Notes: generated by a model from the sequence alone, not told the origin. A stretch of DNA of 64,000 nucleotides from Streptomyces sp. DT2A-34 (GCF_030499515.1 NZ_JASTWJ010000001.1:186001-250000); one strand, 5' to 3'. Shown: positions 34,557 through 42,586, numbered from the stretch's first letter. Made by a program: numbers and translations.

Positions 34557-34574
34557 GCATGAATGTTTTCATGC
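34557..34574. promoter_or_regulatory. Perfect inverted repeat GCATGAA-N4-TTCATGC
   Basis: Seven-base arms with TGTT between, in the most A/T-rich part of the gap. Size and symmetry fit an operator for a dimeric regulator; the neighbouring RpiR gene is one candidate. Confidence 0.45.
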
Positions 34575-34786
34575 TTCTTGCAAAGCGGACGGCATATATA
34601 AATACTTCACACGCATCATCCGCCCGCAGGAAGCAGCCGGTCCGCTCATGCGCACGTCACCCCATCCGCCGTGCGAACGCCGTCTGTCTCTGAGGGCTCC
34701 TCAACGAACAGCCGAAGCCGCCGTCTCCTACCCGCGTCGGCGCTCGGGCTGTTCGGTCGGGCATCGCCTGCGCGAGCGCCCGTGGC

Positions 34787-34820
34787 GGCGGCCCCGGTCA
34801 TCCCCTAGGCCGGGGCCGCC
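34787..34820 (+). terminator. 11-bp GC hairpin upstream of the 124-aa gene
   Basis: GGCGGCCCCGG (34787-34797) and CCGGGGCCGCC (34810-34820) are perfect complements around a 12-base loop, 46 bases before the next start codon. Confidence 0.5.
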
Positions 34821-34865
34821 CCGACCCCGTCGGACACCCCGAACGACGCCGCACACCCGGAAGCG

Positions 34866-35240
34866 ATGACCATGCCCCTGACGACCACGCGCATCAGCTC
34901 GGACTGGCCGTGCCAGGTCAAGACCCCCGGTTCCTACGACTGGGAGCGCTCGGCGGCCAAGTGGCTGCGCGAGCTGGTGCCGGCCCGCTACGCCAGCTAT
35001 CCGGCCCTGATCCGCCACCCCGTCCTGCTCGCCCGCCATGCGCAGATCCAGGTCCAGAACGAGATCCGGGTCGCTCGCACCGCACTGCAGACCGCACGGG
35101 CCGACCTGCCCGCGCTCGGCATGCCCGAGTCGGTCATCGAGCACACCATCAAGCTGTACGCGGCGGAGGTCATGCAGCTTCAGCACATCGCCCGCAGCGT
35201 GCGCGCGGTGTCCCAGGCACTGATCGACCACGGGCGCTGA
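34866..35240 (+). CDS. Small conserved protein (124 aa)
   Basis: Soluble, mixed charge, mostly helical: 'YDWERSAAKWLRELVPARYASYPALI', 'HAQIQVQNEIRVARTALQTAR', 'EHTIKLYAAEVMQLQHIARS'. Looks like a real conserved streptomycete protein; no function assigned. GGAAGCG precedes ATG at 34866, with 34872 as alternative. Confidence 0.7.
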   Translation: MTMPLTTTRISSDWPCQVKTPGSYDWERSAAKWLRELVPARYASYPALIRHPVLLARHAQIQVQNEIRVARTALQTARADLPALGMPESVIEHTIKLYAAEVMQLQHIARSVRAVSQALIDHGR

Positions 35241-35255
35241 CCGGCCCCGCGCGCC

Positions 35256-35275
35256 GGCCGAGAGCTCTCGAGGCC
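35256..35275. terminator. Palindromic element between convergent genes
   Basis: CGAGAGCTCTCG (35259-35270) is flanked by GGCC on both sides, in a 45-bp gap between two stop codons. Plausible bidirectional terminator. Confidence 0.35.
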
Positions 35276-35285
35276 GCGCCGGGCG

Positions 35286-36068
35286 TCAGGACGCGTCGTT
35301 CGTCGCCGCGCAGGTGACCTTCGCCGAGGGGGCACCGGTCGAGGCCGAGGCGTCGGCGATGAAACCGAACTTGACGCTCGCACCGGGCTCCAGCCTCCCG
35401 TTCCATGACGCGTTGGCGACCGTGGCCGAGCCGTCCCGGGTCGTGGTGAGGGTGCCGTCCCAGACCTGGGTCAGGCGGGCGCCGTCGGCCGGTACGACCG
35501 TCGCGGTCCAGCCGGAGACGGAGGAGTCGGGCGCGTTGGTCACCGTCACCTCGCCCTGGTAGCCGCCCTGCCAGCTGTTGACGGTCCGGAAGGACGCGGT
35601 GCAGACGGCAGGGCCGTCGACGTCACCGGCGCCGGATCCGCCCGGGGCGGTCTCGGTGGGGGCGGCCGATGTGGAGGCGGTCGCGGACGGAGCCGCGTCG
35701 CCGGCCGACGCTCCGTCACCACGGCCGGAGAGCAGCAGCGCCCCACCGAAACCGATGACCGCCGCCGCCGTCACGGCGACCGTGACGGCGGCGCGGCGAA
35801 ATCCGGGGCCGGATACGGTCGGGGCGGGACGGGCGCCGCTGCCGAGCGGTGCGATCCACGTGTCCGCGGCGACGGGCGGGAGTTCCTGTGTCGCGTCCTC
35901 CGCGCCGGGCAGGGCCCCGGGAACAGCCACCCTCTCGTAGCCGTTGCGGTCCTGCTCCAACTCCTTGAACAGCTCCGCCAGGGCGTCGGTGCGGCGTGGC
36001 CGCAGGACCCGGATCGGTTCCAGGGTCGGCCCTTCGTCGGGCTGCTCGGCGTCGGGCCGTGTGGACAC
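35286..36068 (-). CDS. Membrane-anchored protein with extracellular CBM2-like domain
   Basis: 260 residues. Acidic cytoplasmic N-terminus (~105 residues), one membrane helix ('AAVTVAVTAAAVIGFGGALLLSG'), a Thr/Ser/Ala/Pro linker, then ~105 residues of CBM2 type: 'CTASFRTVNSWQGGYQGEVTVTN', 'SGWTATVVPADGARLTQVWDG', 'VANASWNGRLEPGASVKFGFIA', ending with Cys. The aromatic residues used for cellulose or chitin binding are partly kept. Role may be attachment to, or sensing of, polysaccharide at the cell surface. GTG start at 36068 follows AAGGAG at ideal spacing. Confidence 0.8.
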   Translation of the reverse strand: MSTRPDAEQPDEGPTLEPIRVLRPRRTDALAELFKELEQDRNGYERVAVPGALPGAEDATQELPPVAADTWIAPLGSGARPAPTVSGPGFRRAAVTVAVTAAAVIGFGGALLLSGRGDGASAGDAAPSATASTSAAPTETAPGGSGAGDVDGPAVCTASFRTVNSWQGGYQGEVTVTNAPDSSVSGWTATVVPADGARLTQVWDGTLTTTRDGSATVANASWNGRLEPGASVKFGFIADASASTGAPSAKVTCAATNDAS

Positions 36069-36299
36069 GCCGCTCTCCTTCCGTCCCGTCTTCACGGGCT
36101 CCGCCATTCCCCGAGGAGTGATACGGGGCCGCCGCCCCGGCGGTTCAGCGGGCGCGAGCGGGTGCCAGTGGGTGCGCGACGTCCCCCTGCTGGAAAGCGC
36201 CGTCATGACGGCTCGTCGGTAACGCCGCGGCTTTCTCGCCGCAAGCACCGGCACCGCGAGATCACCGTCCGGCCGGGGTGAGCGGACGGCCGACCTCCG

Positions 36300-37133
36300 T
36301 CAGGACCGCGCGGCGAGGAAACGGTGCAGGGACGCCTTCATCGCGGCGACGAAGGCGTCCCGTCGCGGGTCGTCCAAGGCGTCCAGCGACAGGTAGGGGT
36401 TGAGGTCCTCTAGCTCGACCAGCAAAAGCTCGCCGCCCGGCGCACGGCAGGCGTCGACGCGCTGGATGCCGTGGCCGATGCCGTTCCACTCGATGAAGCG
36501 CCGGGCGAACTCCAGGTCGCCGCCGGTGGGTTCGTACGGCTCGAGCTGCCAGCGCCGGTCGGTGTGCGGCGCGTACAAGGCGTACTGGAAGTCGTGGTCG
36601 ACGAAGTAGAAGGAGACCTCGTAGGCGAAGTCGACGCAGGGCTGGACGAGCACGTCCCCGTCGACCAGCTCGCGCACGCCCGCCGCCTCCACCGTCCGCA
36701 GCCCGATGGAGTCGGCGCCGAGCCTGGGCTTGACGACGTACCGCTCGGCCTCGGGCAGGAGGTTCAGATGCTCGGCGCGGTCCACGGTGGGGATGACCGG
36801 ATATCCGGCAGCGGTCAGGTCGAGCAGGTACTGCTTGCCCGCCATGTCCGCCTTGCCGGAGAGCGGGTTGTACACGCGCGTCCCGCCGGCGATCGCCCGG
36901 CGGCGGAAGTCGTCGTACGCGTCCTGGTATGCGATCACCGGACCGCTGTTGCGGACGACGACCGCGTCGAAGGCGTCCATGAGGCCGGCCGCGTCCCGGG
37001 GGTGGCACAGGGCGAGGTCGAAGTCCTCGCGCAGGCGGGAGCTGAGGTGGATGTCCTCGTCGCAGTAACGGCGCCCGCGTGCCTGGTAGGCCAGGTCGGT
37101 GACGTACAGGATGCGGGGGCGGGCGGACGGCAT
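36300..37133 (-). CDS. ATP-grasp (RimK-like) protein
   Basis: 277 residues. N-terminal pre-ATP-grasp domain ('RILYVTDLAYQARGRRYCDEDIHL') then an ATP-grasp fold: 'YVVKPRLGADSIGLR' (nucleotide-binding Lys), 'VQPCVDFAYEVSFYFV' and the metal-binding end 'ELLLVELEDLNPYLSL'. These enzymes join a carboxylate to an amine or thiol using ATP. GAGGAG precedes the ATG. The DeoR/LacI-type regulator gene lies just upstream on the same strand, 51 bp away. Confidence 0.8.
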   Translation of the reverse strand: MPSARPRILYVTDLAYQARGRRYCDEDIHLSSRLREDFDLALCHPRDAAGLMDAFDAVVVRNSGPVIAYQDAYDDFRRRAIAGGTRVYNPLSGKADMAGKQYLLDLTAAGYPVIPTVDRAEHLNLLPEAERYVVKPRLGADSIGLRTVEAAGVRELVDGDVLVQPCVDFAYEVSFYFVDHDFQYALYAPHTDRRWQLEPYEPTGGDLEFARRFIEWNGIGHGIQRVDACRAPGGELLLVELEDLNPYLSLDALDDPRRDAFVAAMKASLHRFLAARS

Positions 37134-37170
37134 GCGGGGCTCCTCGGCTGCGGCGGCAGAACAATCAGAA

Positions 37171-37183
37171 CGATCGTCGATCG
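37171..37183. promoter_or_regulatory. CGATCGTCGATCG repeat upstream of the ATP-grasp gene
   Basis: Overlapping CGATCG palindromes in the 51-bp gap between regulator stop and ATP-grasp start. It resembles the centre of the 38371-38400 operator, so the same regulator may bind both. Confidence 0.35.
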
Positions 37184-37184
37184 C

Positions 37185-38276
37185 TCATTCGGCGATCGGT
37201 TCACCGCCGCAGGACGAACGGATCCTCAACTCCGGGAGGAGGTCGAGGTGTTGACGCGGTCCCGGCTCGCGCCCGCTTCGGCGTTCCGCGAGGCGTTCCA
37301 GCAGGAGCCTGGCGGACAGTTCCCCCACCGCGCGGGTGGGGGGCGCGACGGCGGTGAGCGGTACGTCGGAGAGGCCGGCCACCTCGTCCTCGTAGGCGAT
37401 CAGCGCGAGGTCGTCCGGGACCCGGATGCCGCATGCCTGGAGCCGCGGCACCAGCACGATCGCGTCCTCGTCGCTGTGCACCAGCGCGGCGGTGACGCGC
37501 CGCTTCTTCACCGCCTCGACGAGGTAGTCGACGCCGGCCTCGTAGTCCCCGTGTTCGCGCACGGTCGGGGCGCCCTTGTCCACGTCGAGGCCCAGTGCCC
37601 GCACGGCCGCCTGGTAGCCGGCGGTGATCTGGGCGGCGTGCGGGCCCTCCTGCAGGACGGCGGTGATCCTGCGGTGTCCGAGGCCCGCGAAATGGCCCAC
37701 GGCGACGGCGGCGCCGTGGGCACGGTCCGTGCGCACCCGGTCGAGCACCGCGGCGGGGTTTCCGGGCGGGGCCAGACGCTCGACCAGGACGGCGGGCACG
37801 TCGTGCTCCAGCAGCCACTTCTCCTGGCCGTTCTCGGGGACTCCGCCGAACCAGCTGGGCGCGGCGAGCAGTCCCTGCGCGCCGCCCGAGAGGAGGTGTT
37901 CGGCCTGGACGGGGTCCTCGGCGTCGACGTATCCGGACACCCCCAGGACCAGGCGGCCGCCTTGTGCCGCCACGGCCTCGCGGGCGCCGCGGACGATGTC
38001 CGAGAAGATGTGGCCAGTAGTCGGGACGATCATTCCGATCACCACGCCCTCGGCGCCCTCCGACCGCTCCCGCACCTCGGCGGCCGTATCCCCGGGCCAC
38101 ACCACCGCACCGTGCAGCCGTTGCACCCGGCCCCGCGCGGCGAGTGCCTCCACGTCCCGCCTCAGGGTGACCGCCGAGACGCCGAGTTCGGCGGCGAGTT
38201 CGGAGACCCGGAGGCCGCCCCGCTCCCGGACGAGTTCGAGTACCCGCTCATGACGCTGGTCGACGTGCAGTCGCAT
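37185..38276 (-). CDS. Transcriptional regulator: DeoR-type HTH fused to LacI-type sugar-binding domain
   Basis: 363 residues. The N-terminal ~60 residues are a DeoR winged HTH ('RHERVLELVRERGGLRVSELAAELGVSAVTLRRDVEALAARG'), while the rest is a LacI/periplasmic-binding-protein fold ('VVIGMIVPTTGHIFSDIVRGAREA', 'AYEDEVAGLSDVPLTAVAPPTRAVG'). This hybrid is known in actinobacteria. It likely controls the ATP-grasp gene and itself through the repeats at 37171 and 38371. Start at 38276 follows AGGGGGAA. Confidence 0.87.
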   Translation of the reverse strand: MRLHVDQRHERVLELVRERGGLRVSELAAELGVSAVTLRRDVEALAARGRVQRLHGAVVWPGDTAAEVRERSEGAEGVVIGMIVPTTGHIFSDIVRGAREAVAAQGGRLVLGVSGYVDAEDPVQAEHLLSGGAQGLLAAPSWFGGVPENGQEKWLLEHDVPAVLVERLAPPGNPAAVLDRVRTDRAHGAAVAVGHFAGLGHRRITAVLQEGPHAAQITAGYQAAVRALGLDVDKGAPTVREHGDYEAGVDYLVEAVKKRRVTAALVHSDEDAIVLVPRLQACGIRVPDDLALIAYEDEVAGLSDVPLTAVAPPTRAVGELSARLLLERLAERRSGREPGPRQHLDLLPELRIRSSCGGEPIAE

Positions 38277-38370
38277 CGGTTCCCCCTGGGCCAAACGGTC
38301 GAACGATCCACGGGCACACGCCAAGCGTGATCCCGAGCTGGACACTCTACGCCCACGATCTGCGCCCACA

Positions 38371-38400
38371 ATCGTATCGATCGTTTGCGATCAATACGAT
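38371..38400. promoter_or_regulatory. 30-bp near-perfect inverted repeat, operator of the DeoR/LacI-type regulator
   Basis: Arms 38371-38383 and 38388-38400 match at 12 of 13 positions around TTTG. The element is A/T-rich against its surroundings and lies ~95 bp before the regulator start, just beyond the stop of the PucR-type gene. Confidence 0.6.
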
Positions 38401-38427
38401 CACCAAAGCGCTCACTCAGGCACCCAC

Positions 38428-39648
38428 TCAGCCGCTCGGGTCGGTGAGTTCCCCACGCAACCGGCGTGTTCGCAGGACCAGTTCGAGTTCGAAGCGGCGG
38501 TCGGGGTCGTCCAGGTCCTCGCCCCACAGGTCCCGGATCTGCCGCAGGCGGTTGCGCACCGTCTGGGGATGGACGCCGAGCCGGGCGGCCACCTCGGGCG
38601 CGCCGCCCTGGGTCTCCAGCCAGGCGAGGAGGGTCTCGGCCAGGCGGCGGGCCTGTTCCGGTCCGGCCTCGGTCAGCCGGGCCAGCTGGCGGCGCGCGAG
38701 GTCGTCGATGAGTTTCTCGGCAGGGAGCAGGACGAGAGCCTCGGCGTGCTCGCTGCAACGCAGGAGCCGGCCCTGCGGCAGCAGGCCGTCCTGGATCATC
38801 CGCGCGGCCGCCGCCGCCCAGTGCAGTGAGGTGGCCGCCTGCGTCACGGGTACGGCGGGGCCGATGGCTCCGGACCAGCCACCCATGGCGCGGTGCAGCC
38901 GCTCGACGCGGCCGGGTGCGTCGGGCTCCGCCAGCACCAGCCGGGGCTGCTCGCCGTCCATGTCCAGCAGGACCTCGTCGCCCAGGGCGGGCGTGACGAG
39001 TTGCTGGGCCGGGCGGAGCAGGACGGCCACGGCGACCTCGTCGGGCAGCGCCCAGTCGACGGCTGCGGCGCGTTCGGCGAGGGCGTCGGACGGGTCGGTG
39101 CGGTGTTCGGTGAGCAAGAGGTCGACCAGCAGGCGCTCGCGACGGATCCGCTCCCCCGCCTGGCCGGCGGCGACCTCGGCGTAACCGCGCACGGAATGGG
39201 ACACGAGCTCGTCGAGGTACTCGAACGCGGACTCGGCGAGTTCGTACATCGCCGGTGGCGGAATCTCGACCTTCTGCCCGAGCTCGGCGAGGCTGCGCCA
39301 GGCCAGCCGTACGTTCAGCCGGTAGATCGCCTGGAGGGAGTCGAGCCGGCGCCCCTTGAGTGCCTGATTGCGTCCGAACTCCCGGAAGACCTCGGAGAGT
39401 TCGCGGGGTCGTTCGATGTCGGTGGTCAACTGCGCCACAAAGCTCTCCAGTGCGAGCCGGATCGCCAGGAGTGCCTTCGGCACACCCAGGTCGTCGGTCG
39501 TCAGCTCGAGGTTCGGGAACTCCTGGCGCATGGTCCGCAGGATGTCCCCCGCGATGTCCGGCACCTGCTCCATGGCCAGGTCGGCGAACCGCCGTACCTG
39601 TTCCGGGGGCACCTTGTGCCAGGCGGGGGGCGCGGGCACGGGCACCAT
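38428..39648 (-). CDS. PucR-type helix-turn-helix regulator
   Basis: 406 residues. N-terminal helical sensor region ('VPDIAGDILRTMRQEFPNLEL', 'FGRNQALKGRRLDSLQAIYRLN'), a central GGDEF-like fold and a C-terminal PucR HTH: 'LAETLLAWLETQGGAPEVAARLGVHPQTVRNRLRQIRDLWGEDL'. This type responds to small metabolites. AGGAG abuts the ATG at 39648 with no spacer, so the GTG at 39639 (9-base spacing) could be the true start. Confidence 0.87.
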   Translation of the reverse strand: MVPVPAPPAWHKVPPEQVRRFADLAMEQVPDIAGDILRTMRQEFPNLELTTDDLGVPKALLAIRLALESFVAQLTTDIERPRELSEVFREFGRNQALKGRRLDSLQAIYRLNVRLAWRSLAELGQKVEIPPPAMYELAESAFEYLDELVSHSVRGYAEVAAGQAGERIRRERLLVDLLLTEHRTDPSDALAERAAAVDWALPDEVAVAVLLRPAQQLVTPALGDEVLLDMDGEQPRLVLAEPDAPGRVERLHRAMGGWSGAIGPAVPVTQAATSLHWAAAAARMIQDGLLPQGRLLRCSEHAEALVLLPAEKLIDDLARRQLARLTEAGPEQARRLAETLLAWLETQGGAPEVAARLGVHPQTVRNRLRQIRDLWGEDLDDPDRRFELELVLRTRRLRGELTDPSG

Positions 39649-39655
39649 CTCCTAG

Positions 39656-39683
39656 CGATCGGCGATCAGCGATCAGTGGTCGG
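39656..39683. repeat. Four tandem 7-bp repeats (CGATCRG-type)
   Basis: CGATCGG, CGATCAG, CGATCAG and TGGTCGG follow each other without gaps. The array spans the stop codon of the small membrane protein gene and lies directly upstream of the PucR-type start. Confidence 0.5.
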
Positions 39684-39854
39684 CGTGCGTGGCGCGGAAG
39701 CCGACCGGTCGCCCGCCGGGTCGGGGAAGGTGACCAGCGGTACGTTCGGCTGCTCGGGAGCGGCGGTCAGGGCGGTGACGAGGCCGAAGGCGGCGCCGGC
39801 GGCCAGGGCGGCGGAGAGTGCGCACGTCAGGAGGGCGGCGACGATTCTGGACAT
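39666..39854 (-). CDS. Small single-helix membrane or secreted protein (DUF2613-like)
   Basis: 62 residues: a long hydrophobic helix 'IVAALLTCALSAALAAGAAFGLV' right after the start, then a Pro/Asp-rich tail ('EQPNVPLVTFPDP'). Size and helix resemble DUF2613-type small proteins, but this is by eye only. Start at 39854 is fixed by the helix. It is read from the leftward promoter at 39920 and lies before the PucR-type gene. Confidence 0.6.
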   Translation of the reverse strand: MSRIVAALLTCALSAALAAGAAFGLVTALTAAPEQPNVPLVTFPDPAGDRSASAPRTPTTDR

Positions 39855-39919
39855 GGGGCGAGGAGCCTCTCGGTTGATGAGGTTGTCACCCAGCGTTCCG
39901 GCCCGGTCCGGCACGATCA

Positions 39920-39948
39920 GTATTAAGTCAGTGTTGACACCGGGTCAA
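39920..39948 (-). promoter_or_regulatory. Leftward promoter interlocked with a rightward one
   Basis: On the minus strand TTGACC (39948-39943) and TAATAC (39925-39920) are exactly 17 bp apart, near the consensus for the housekeeping sigma factor. It would serve the small membrane protein and the PucR-type gene. Confidence 0.6.
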
Positions 39949-39962
39949 TAGCGGCTTAATTT
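39934..39962 (+). promoter_or_regulatory. Rightward promoter interlocked with a leftward one
   Basis: TTGACA (39934-39939), 17 bp, TAATTT (39957-39962). Its -35 box lies within the spacer of the leftward promoter and vice versa; the two -35 boxes form the dyad TTGAC-N5-GTCAA. It would drive the DUF3068 gene with a leader of about 105 bases. Confidence 0.6.
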
Positions 39963-40074
39963 CGCCGGTCATAACTACTTACTCCCCGGTAGGCCAGATT
40001 CGCCCCGGGTGACCCGGACTGTCTCGCGCCCCGTCGCACAGTCTGCATCTTTCCGCTGCCACCGGAGTGCCCTC

Positions 40075-41067
40075 ATGCGCCGTACAGCTTCCGTTCTGCC
40101 GTTGATTCTGCTCGGTTTGGGCGTTTTCACGCTGGTTTTCGGCCAGCTGCTCGACCGGTACGTGGAGCCACGGGTCAAGCGCACGCCGGTGGACGTCGCG
40201 ACGGACTCGGTCCTCACCGGGACCGGCAGCTATTTCGACACCGGCGTTTTGAAGACCGTGCACGGGAAGCGGATCACGATCACCCGCCGGATCGTGGGCG
40301 ACGTGGCCGCCGCGGAGCGCAGCGGGAACGCGGTGTGGAACGTCTCCACGCAGATCGACACCCCCACCACACTGCCGCTTCGGGACCCGCGCAGGTCGTT
40401 TCAGTGGACCACCGAGCGCTGGGTCACGGACCGGCGGTCCAACCTGCCGGTGCACTGCTGCGGCGAGCAGCCGTCGTTCCGGGGCGACGCCTATCTGAAG
40501 TTCCCGTTCGACGTGCAGAAACGCACCTACCAGTGGTGGGACGGCGTGCTGGGCGGGGCCGTACCGCTGAAGTTCTCCGGGACCGAGAAGGTGCTCGGGC
40601 ACGAGGGCTACCGGTTCACCGGCGCCGTGCAGGCCAGGCGCACGGGTGTCACCCGCGAGGTGCCCGGATCGCTGGTGGGACGGCCGAAGCAGCGGCAGGT
40701 GGCGGCCGAGGAGTGGTACGCCAACGCCGGGATCGAGCTGGTGGTGGAGCAGCGCACCGGCCGGATCATGAACGCGCGCATCGCCCCGAAGATCACGCTC
40801 CGGGCACCCGGCGCCCCGTCCGACGCGGTCACGCTGCTGGCGAGCGACCGGGTGGAGTTCACCGAGGCGACCCGGCGCACCCAGGTGGCCGAGACCGCGC
40901 GCGACAGCCGGCGACTGGCGGTCCTGGGCGAGACCGCGCCCACGCTCGCCACCGTCGCGGGCGGTGTCCTCACGGCTGCCGGGCTGGCGTTCGTGGTCCG
41001 TGAAAGGCGGCGCCGAGCCGTACCGGAGGCCTCACAGAGGGTCGACAGGACTCACACAGGTGACTGA
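40075..41067 (+). CDS. DUF3068 (PorA-family) membrane protein
   Basis: 330 residues. One N-terminal helix ('VLPLILLGLGVFTLVFGQLL'), a large extracytoplasmic beta-rich domain ('VLTGTGSYFDTGVLKTVHGKRITITRRIVGD', 'YLKFPFDVQKRTYQWWDGVL'), and a C-terminal helix near 283-305. This matches DUF3068, found in Streptomyces and in mycobacteria (Rv0227c-like). Function unproven; it sits before a glycan-assembly operon here, and I recall the mycobacterial gene also lying near glycosyltransferase and methyltransferase genes. CGGAG precedes ATG at 40075. Confidence 0.85.
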   Translation: MRRTASVLPLILLGLGVFTLVFGQLLDRYVEPRVKRTPVDVATDSVLTGTGSYFDTGVLKTVHGKRITITRRIVGDVAAAERSGNAVWNVSTQIDTPTTLPLRDPRRSFQWTTERWVTDRRSNLPVHCCGEQPSFRGDAYLKFPFDVQKRTYQWWDGVLGGAVPLKFSGTEKVLGHEGYRFTGAVQARRTGVTREVPGSLVGRPKQRQVAAEEWYANAGIELVVEQRTGRIMNARIAPKITLRAPGAPSDAVTLLASDRVEFTEATRRTQVAETARDSRRLAVLGETAPTLATVAGGVLTAAGLAFVVRERRRRAVPEASQRVDRTHTGD

Positions 41068-41085
41068 TCCGGGGGCGTGAGTAGG

Positions 41086-41096
41086 GACAAATTGTC
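41086..41096. promoter_or_regulatory. Palindrome GACAA-A-TTGTC before the glycan operon
   Basis: Perfect 11-bp dyad in the 209-bp region between DUF3068 and the GT4 gene. A second small dyad TACT-AACC-AGTA lies at 41143-41154. The region is the likely promoter of the seven-gene operon. Confidence 0.35.
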
Positions 41097-41276
41097 ACCT
41101 ACGTGCGTAGCCAGATCGAACACCCAATCCGAAAACTTACGTTACTAACCAGTACATCCGCGTTCTCCCGGAACCGGACCAACCGTCACCCAACGTCCCC
41201 GCCCAGCGTGTCTCCCCCGGACGCCCGGCTCTCCCTCCTCTCTCTGCCCTCCCGCATCCGACGAGTTGGAGCAACG

Positions 41277-42575
41277 ATGCCCCAGCACGCTTCCTCCCTG
41301 GTTTCCGGCCAGGAGAAGATCGCCCCCGCTCATCCCCGCACTGCTCATCCCCGCCCCGTCGGCCGCCGTACTCCCGGCGCCGAAGTCGCCTCCGGCTCTT
41401 CCCCGTTTCCGCGCCGGATCGTCTTCCTCGCCCGCCGCGACCTGGACAACCCGGCCGCCGGCGGCTCCGAACTCCTCGTCGACCGGGTCGCCGACGGACT
41501 CACCGCCGCGGGCCACCAGGTCACGCTGCTGTGCGGCGGTCCGGCCGCGTACCGCGACTATCGCGTGGTGTCGGCGGGCGGCGACGCCGGTCACTTCCTG
41601 CGCGCCAAGCGGGCGTTCGCCCGTCAGGTCGGCGGTTGCGACCTGCTGGTGGAGGTGTGCAACGGCATGCCGTACCTGGCTCCGCTGTGGCACACGGGGC
41701 CGACCCTGTGCCTGGTGAACCATGTGCACACCGATCTGTGGGACATGCGCTACCCGGGCCCCATGGCCCGGCTCGGCCGCAGGCTGGAGCACTGGGCGCT
41801 GGCCGGCCCGCACCGCGACAGCCTGACGGTCGCCGTGTCCGACTCCACCGCCGCGGCCCTGCGCGCCATCGGTGTCCCGCCGGACCGGATCAGGGTGGTC
41901 CACAACGGCGTCGACGCACCCGGACCGCTGCTGCCCAAGGCCTCCGAGCCGCTGTTCGTCGCGGTCGGGCGGCTGGTCGAGTACAAGCGCATCGATCTGC
42001 TGCTGCGGCTGTGGGAGCGGGTGCGTCCGGTCACCGGCGGGCGGCTCGTCATCGTCGGCGACGGCCCCGAGCGGGAGCGGCTCGAGGCCATGGCCGGGCC
42101 GGACGTGGTGTTCACCGGCCGGGTCTCGGAGGCGGAGAAGCACCGGCTGCTGTGCCAGGCATGGCTGCTGCTGCATCCGTCCCTGGTGGAGGGCTGGGGC
42201 CTGGTGGTCACCGAGGCCGCCGCGCGGGGCACCCCGGCCGTCGGCTTCGACATACCCGGTCTGCGGGACTCCGTCGTGGACGGCGTGACGGGCGTGCTGG
42301 CCGGGGGCGAGAGCTCGTTCGCCGCCGCCTGGTGCACTCTCGCGCTCAGCCCGGAGCGCCGTAGGGTCATGGGCCGTGCCGCCGAGGCGCGTGCCGAGAA
42401 CTTCCGGTGGAGCAGCACCGTCCGCCAGTTCCGTGAGGTGGCCGCGGAGGCCTGTCGCACGGTACGGCCCTCGCCGGGCGGCTCGCCCACATCGCCCGGA
42501 GTGCCCCTCCCCCGCATCGCGCCCGGACCGAGCGCCCCGTCAGCGGTCGCCCCCGAACTTTCCGACGGCGCGTGA
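41277..42575 (+). CDS. GT4-family glycosyltransferase
   Basis: 432 residues. Two Rossmann domains: N-terminal 'IVFLARRDLDNPAAGGSELLVDRVADGL' and C-terminal 'PLFVAVGRLVEYKRIDLLLRLW', 'LHPSLVEGWGLVVTEAAARGTPAVGFDIPGL' with the E-x7-E donor-binding pattern (~residues 302-312). It transfers a sugar from a nucleotide donor in the cytoplasm, retaining configuration. The C-terminal ~30 residues are Pro-rich and disordered. First gene of the operon; GGAG precedes the ATG. Confidence 0.88.
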   Translation: MPQHASSLVSGQEKIAPAHPRTAHPRPVGRRTPGAEVASGSSPFPRRIVFLARRDLDNPAAGGSELLVDRVADGLTAAGHQVTLLCGGPAAYRDYRVVSAGGDAGHFLRAKRAFARQVGGCDLLVEVCNGMPYLAPLWHTGPTLCLVNHVHTDLWDMRYPGPMARLGRRLEHWALAGPHRDSLTVAVSDSTAAALRAIGVPPDRIRVVHNGVDAPGPLLPKASEPLFVAVGRLVEYKRIDLLLRLWERVRPVTGGRLVIVGDGPERERLEAMAGPDVVFTGRVSEAEKHRLLCQAWLLLHPSLVEGWGLVVTEAAARGTPAVGFDIPGLRDSVVDGVTGVLAGGESSFAAAWCTLALSPERRRVMGRAAEARAENFRWSSTVRQFREVAAEACRTVRPSPGGSPTSPGVPLPRIAPGPSAPSAVAPELSDGA

Positions 42576-42586
42576 GGTGGCCGCAC

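Larger units (their letters stand above)
34471..34865. other. 395-bp gap with A/T-rich element and strong hairpin; possible small RNA or leader
   Basis: No protein gene recognised. A strikingly A/T-rich stretch (34551-34612) includes a perfect hairpin (34557-34574) and TATATA-like sequence near 34594; 180 bases later comes a strong terminator-type hairpin (34787-34820). The order promoter-like DNA, then hairpin, then gene start fits an independent small RNA or an attenuated leader of the downstream gene. Confidence 0.4.
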
